From contig DKZA01000047.1 of assembly GCA_002492525.1 (NCBI GenBank), forward strand, positions 18,119 to 82,118: a DNA stretch of 64,000 bases, read 5' to 3'. The translations under genes were made by a program, and so were the position numbers. Each line of letters begins with the position of its first letter. The first letter of the stretch is position 1. The notes beneath the pieces are model-generated. The model worked only from the letters and a program-made list of their open reading frames with translations. It was not told where the DNA came from and did no database searches. This document shows, in pieces, positions 61,772-64,000 of the stretch. This DNA is from Lachnospiraceae bacterium UBA7086. Lineage in GTDB: Bacteria > Bacillota > Clostridia > Lachnospirales > Lachnospiraceae.

Positions 61772-62533
61772 GTGTCTGAATTAAAAGAATTATTAGATGA
61801 TTTCATATTAAACAGTAAAAATATTTTATACGATAACCTTATTGGAATCTATCTTCATGGTTCTTTGGCAATGGGATGTTATAATGAAAAGAAAAGTGAT
61901 ATTGATTTACTGGTTGTTGTAAAAAAAGATGTATCAAGAGAAATCAAACGACGGTATATGGACATGGTTGTTGCATTAAATAATAAAGCACCTTCAAAGG
62001 GGATTGAACTTAGCATTGTCAAAGAAACTGTGTGCAAACCGTTTGTGTATCCAACACCCTTTGAATTACATTTTTCTGCAGCGCATTTAAATTGGTATTT
62101 ATCAAATCCAGAGGATTATGTCGAAAAGATGAATGGGACTGATAAAGACCTTGCTTCGCACTTTACAATTATATATCATCGAGGGAGAACACTCTACGGA
62201 AAAGAAATAAAATCCGTTTTTTCAGAAGTCAGCAGCGAAGCCTATATGGACAGCATATGGTCTGATGTCAAAAATGCAAGAGAAGATATTATTGATGATA
62301 CAATGTATATGATTCTTAATTTGTGCAGGGTGTTGGCTTATAAAAAAGAGAGACTGGTTTTATCCAAACAGGAAGGCGGAGAGTGGGCACTGCATCATCT
62401 TTTTGACCCTCAATATAAGAATATGGTTCTCTTCGCATTAGAGGAATATAAAACGGGGAACGCTATGTCAATAGCGCAGGCAGATGCTGTAAAATTTGCA
62501 GAATATATGTTAGAACACATAAACGATGAATGA
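61772..62533 (+). CDS. Aminoglycoside nucleotidyltransferase-like protein
   Basis: 253 residues with the ANT(3'')/ANT(9)-like layout: nucleotidyltransferase motif GSLAMGCYNEKKSDIDLLVV (about 30-49, G-S then D-x-D) and a C-terminal helical DUF4111-type domain (about 150-250; NLCRVLAYKKERLVLSKQEG). Such enzymes adenylylate aminoglycosides, but many chromosomal members have no proven resistance role. GTG 61772 follows AAGGAATATAGG. AT-rich composition and the adjoining GNAT gene suggest an acquired cassette. Confidence 0.78.
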   Translation: MSELKELLDDFILNSKNILYDNLIGIYLHGSLAMGCYNEKKSDIDLLVVVKKDVSREIKRRYMDMVVALNNKAPSKGIELSIVKETVCKPFVYPTPFELHFSAAHLNWYLSNPEDYVEKMNGTDKDLASHFTIIYHRGRTLYGKEIKSVFSEVSSEAYMDSIWSDVKNAREDIIDDTMYMILNLCRVLAYKKERLVLSKQEGGEWALHHLFDPQYKNMVLFALEEYKTGNAMSIAQADAVKFAEYMLEHINDE

Positions 62534-62570
62534 ATCATATTTTTGTGCCTTGTCAGAAATTGGAGGAAAA

Positions 62571-63056
62571 ATGATAGAGATTAAATTTATTGAAGATCAG
62601 GAAGAAAAGACGAATGTGACTTTATATATTATGAAGGCATTACCGGAATGGTTCTCACCGCCGGAAGATATTGTAAATAAGTCCATAATACATAGGGAAT
62701 ATCCTTTTGTTGCAGCGTATGAAGATGATAAGCCCATTGGGTTTGCAGTGCTGAAGATCCATAACATATATACTGCTGATATTTATAACCTGGGGGTTCT
62801 AAGAGAATATCATAGAATGGGAATAGGGCATCAATTAATTATGGCCTGTGTTCAATATTGTGTACAAAATAATTATAAGTTTCTGACGGTGAAGACATTG
62901 GATGAATCAGCAGAATATGAACCTTATGATGCTACAAGAGCATTTTATAACAAAGAAGGTTTTTATCCACTGGAAGTGTTTACAACATTTTGGGATGAAG
63001 AAAATCCTTGTTTGTTTATGATTAAGATTATAAGTGAGGAAAAAGATGATAATTGA
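62571..63056 (+). CDS. GNAT family N-acetyltransferase
   Basis: 161 residues of the GNAT fold. FVAAYEDDKPIGFAVLKIHN forms the core strands, IYNLGVLREYHRMGIGHQLI gives the acetyl-CoA P-loop (R-x-x-G-x-G form), and RAFYNKEGFYPLEVFTTFW the C-terminal motif. The substrate is unknown. ATG 62571 follows TGGAGG; the upstream in-frame ATG at 62526 overlaps the preceding gene and would add 15 unconserved residues. The 3' end overlaps the amidohydrolase start by 11 bases, so the genes are co-translated. Confidence 0.88.
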   Translation: MIEIKFIEDQEEKTNVTLYIMKALPEWFSPPEDIVNKSIIHREYPFVAAYEDDKPIGFAVLKIHNIYTADIYNLGVLREYHRMGIGHQLIMACVQYCVQNNYKFLTVKTLDESAEYEPYDATRAFYNKEGFYPLEVFTTFWDEENPCLFMIKIISEEKDDN

Positions 63057-63804
63057 TGCACATGTACATTTACCGATAGGAAAAGACTGTGATATTTTAT
63101 GCAGGAAGCGTGAAAAATTGCTTCAGGAGCTTGCCAGGAATCATATAGACGGATGTATCGTAATATCAGATTCCTGCATGGAAAGTGATATTGGAAATCT
63201 AAATGAGTGCGTGGAATTATTTAGAGAATCCGTTAATGTCAATGTTGTTGGCGGGATTAGTCCTTATTTTGAATTTCAAACACAACTGAGGAAAATCAGG
63301 AATTATCTGGATGAAAAATTGGTTGTCGGAATTAAGCTGTATACCGGACATGAAGCATTTTATCTTTCAGATGAAAGGTTAAAAGATGTATATGAACTGG
63401 CTCAACAGTATGATGTTCCGGTATTATTTCATTCCGGATGGGACAACTACCAATATAGTGATGTGAATGTTGCGGCAGAGGTTGCAAGGCAATATCCAAA
63501 CCTGAAATTGGTATGCTGCCATTGCTTTTTCCCGAGGATAGATAAGTGCCAGTCACTTGTCAAATATTCAAATGTATATTTTGATATTTCCTCAATAGCT
63601 GATAATATGGCAATATTAAATGATATAGAAGAAAAGATTAAAAAGTTAATCGAAGCTGCGCCCAAGAGAGTATTATTTGGGTCAGACTATTCTGGATGTA
63701 ATCAAGAGGAACATATACAGTTTGTAAAAAATCTTAAACTTAACGCGAGGTTGACAGAGGCGGTTTTTGCAGGAAATGCGAAACGTGTATTTAGATTAGA
63801 ATGA
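63046..63804 (+). CDS. Amidohydrolase-2 family metal-dependent hydrolase
   Basis: 252-residue TIM-barrel hydrolase. MIIDAHVHLP holds the H-x-H metal site at the N-terminus, with VGIKLYTGHEAF, VLFHSGWDNYQ, LKLVCCHCFFPR and RVLFGSDYSGCNQ supplying the later barrel-strand residues (His, His, Asp). The family includes decarboxylases and hydrolases of small carbonyl compounds; no substrate can be assigned. ATG 63046 is preceded by GTGAGGAAAAAG. It is the last gene of the cassette. From 63805 to 64000 nothing is recognisable beyond AT-rich sequence. Confidence 0.87.
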   Translation: MIIDAHVHLPIGKDCDILCRKREKLLQELARNHIDGCIVISDSCMESDIGNLNECVELFRESVNVNVVGGISPYFEFQTQLRKIRNYLDEKLVVGIKLYTGHEAFYLSDERLKDVYELAQQYDVPVLFHSGWDNYQYSDVNVAAEVARQYPNLKLVCCHCFFPRIDKCQSLVKYSNVYFDISSIADNMAILNDIEEKIKKLIEAAPKRVLFGSDYSGCNQEEHIQFVKNLKLNARLTEAVFAGNAKRVFRLE

Positions 63805-64000
63805 TTGTATATATATTTAGTTTAAATATGATAATTTGTTATTCTTATCTCTGGAGCCAAATAATACTGCTCTGTCTACACTATATTTTTGCGCAATCAG
63901 AGGAACTACATTTGACATGCTTTTATATCTGCCATTAGATTATCGCTTCAATTAATTTTTAATAGACCGATATTACACAAACTGGAATTTAATTCTGCCG

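Noticed and set aside
63805..64000. Possible gene or RNA at the right end
   Set aside because: No frame of useful length, no tRNA-like cloverleaf and no hairpin with a T-run was found in this AT-rich end.

Overview
The window looks like a chromosome segment of a gut-type Lachnospiraceae (Bacillota, Clostridia). This is inferred from gene content: strong GGAGG ribosome sites, LCP and HtrA genes beside a rhamnan-type polysaccharide locus, a DUF4867 sugar operon, GH130/GH38 mannoside genes, a PdaB-type deacetylase, and DUF3791/DUF3990 and MNT/HEPN modules. No rRNA, tRNA or CRISPR array was seen. The first gene is cut by the window edge.

1-23.3 kb is a cell-surface polysaccharide locus, all on the + strand. 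It has rmlA (5' cut) and rmlC for dTDP-rhamnose, a membrane-anchored GH25 muramidase, an ABC exporter (Wzm/Wzt, with a C-terminal cargo-type domain on Wzt), five GT2-type glycosyltransferase proteins, a methyltransferase fused to a kinase-like domain, a phosphohexomutase, a WbaP-type initiating sugar-phosphate transferase, an LCP ligase and glmS. The likely sequence of events is lipid-linked initiation, rhamnose-containing chain growth, optional end-capping, ABC export, and LCP attachment to peptidoglycan. Two palindromic repeat elements of about 155 bp sit head to head in the only large gap (12.8-13.1 kb).

23.4-34.8 kb holds housekeeping and envelope genes: an HtrA protease, a long ClpX-like unfoldase, and an S8 subtilase whose catalytic Ser is replaced by Cys. 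These are followed by a mannoside block (a decayed solute-binding-protein gene, four 11-bp tandem repeats, a GH130 phosphorylase and a GH38 alpha-mannosidase), an LspA-like peptidase and a convergent carbamate kinase gene.

35-44.3 kb holds a PAS-GGDEF-EAL protein with a degenerate GGDEF site, and a LacI regulator divergent from a xylulokinase / GT-C-like membrane protein / DUF4867 / fucose-arabinose-type isomerase operon. A CpG-centred palindromic operator overlaps the predicted transcription start of that operon.

44.4-57.4 kb holds a FliD-like duplicated protein, a PTS_EIIC_2-type permease, a 1262-residue esterase-esterase-GH43 fusion, a DUF2164 gene, a protein starting with a sodium-pump-decarboxylase-like motif, a split LRR gene, and a complete GlcNAc operon (EIIA, nagE, nagB, nagA).

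57.4-64 kb is accessory and visibly more AT-rich in its gene blocks. It holds an MNT/HEPN toxin-antitoxin pair with a decayed toxin, a PdaB-like deacetylase, an IS4-type element inserted beside a terminator with a 9-bp target duplication, a DUF3791-DUF3990-small ORF module, and an aminoglycoside-nucleotidyltransferase-like / GNAT / amidohydrolase cassette.
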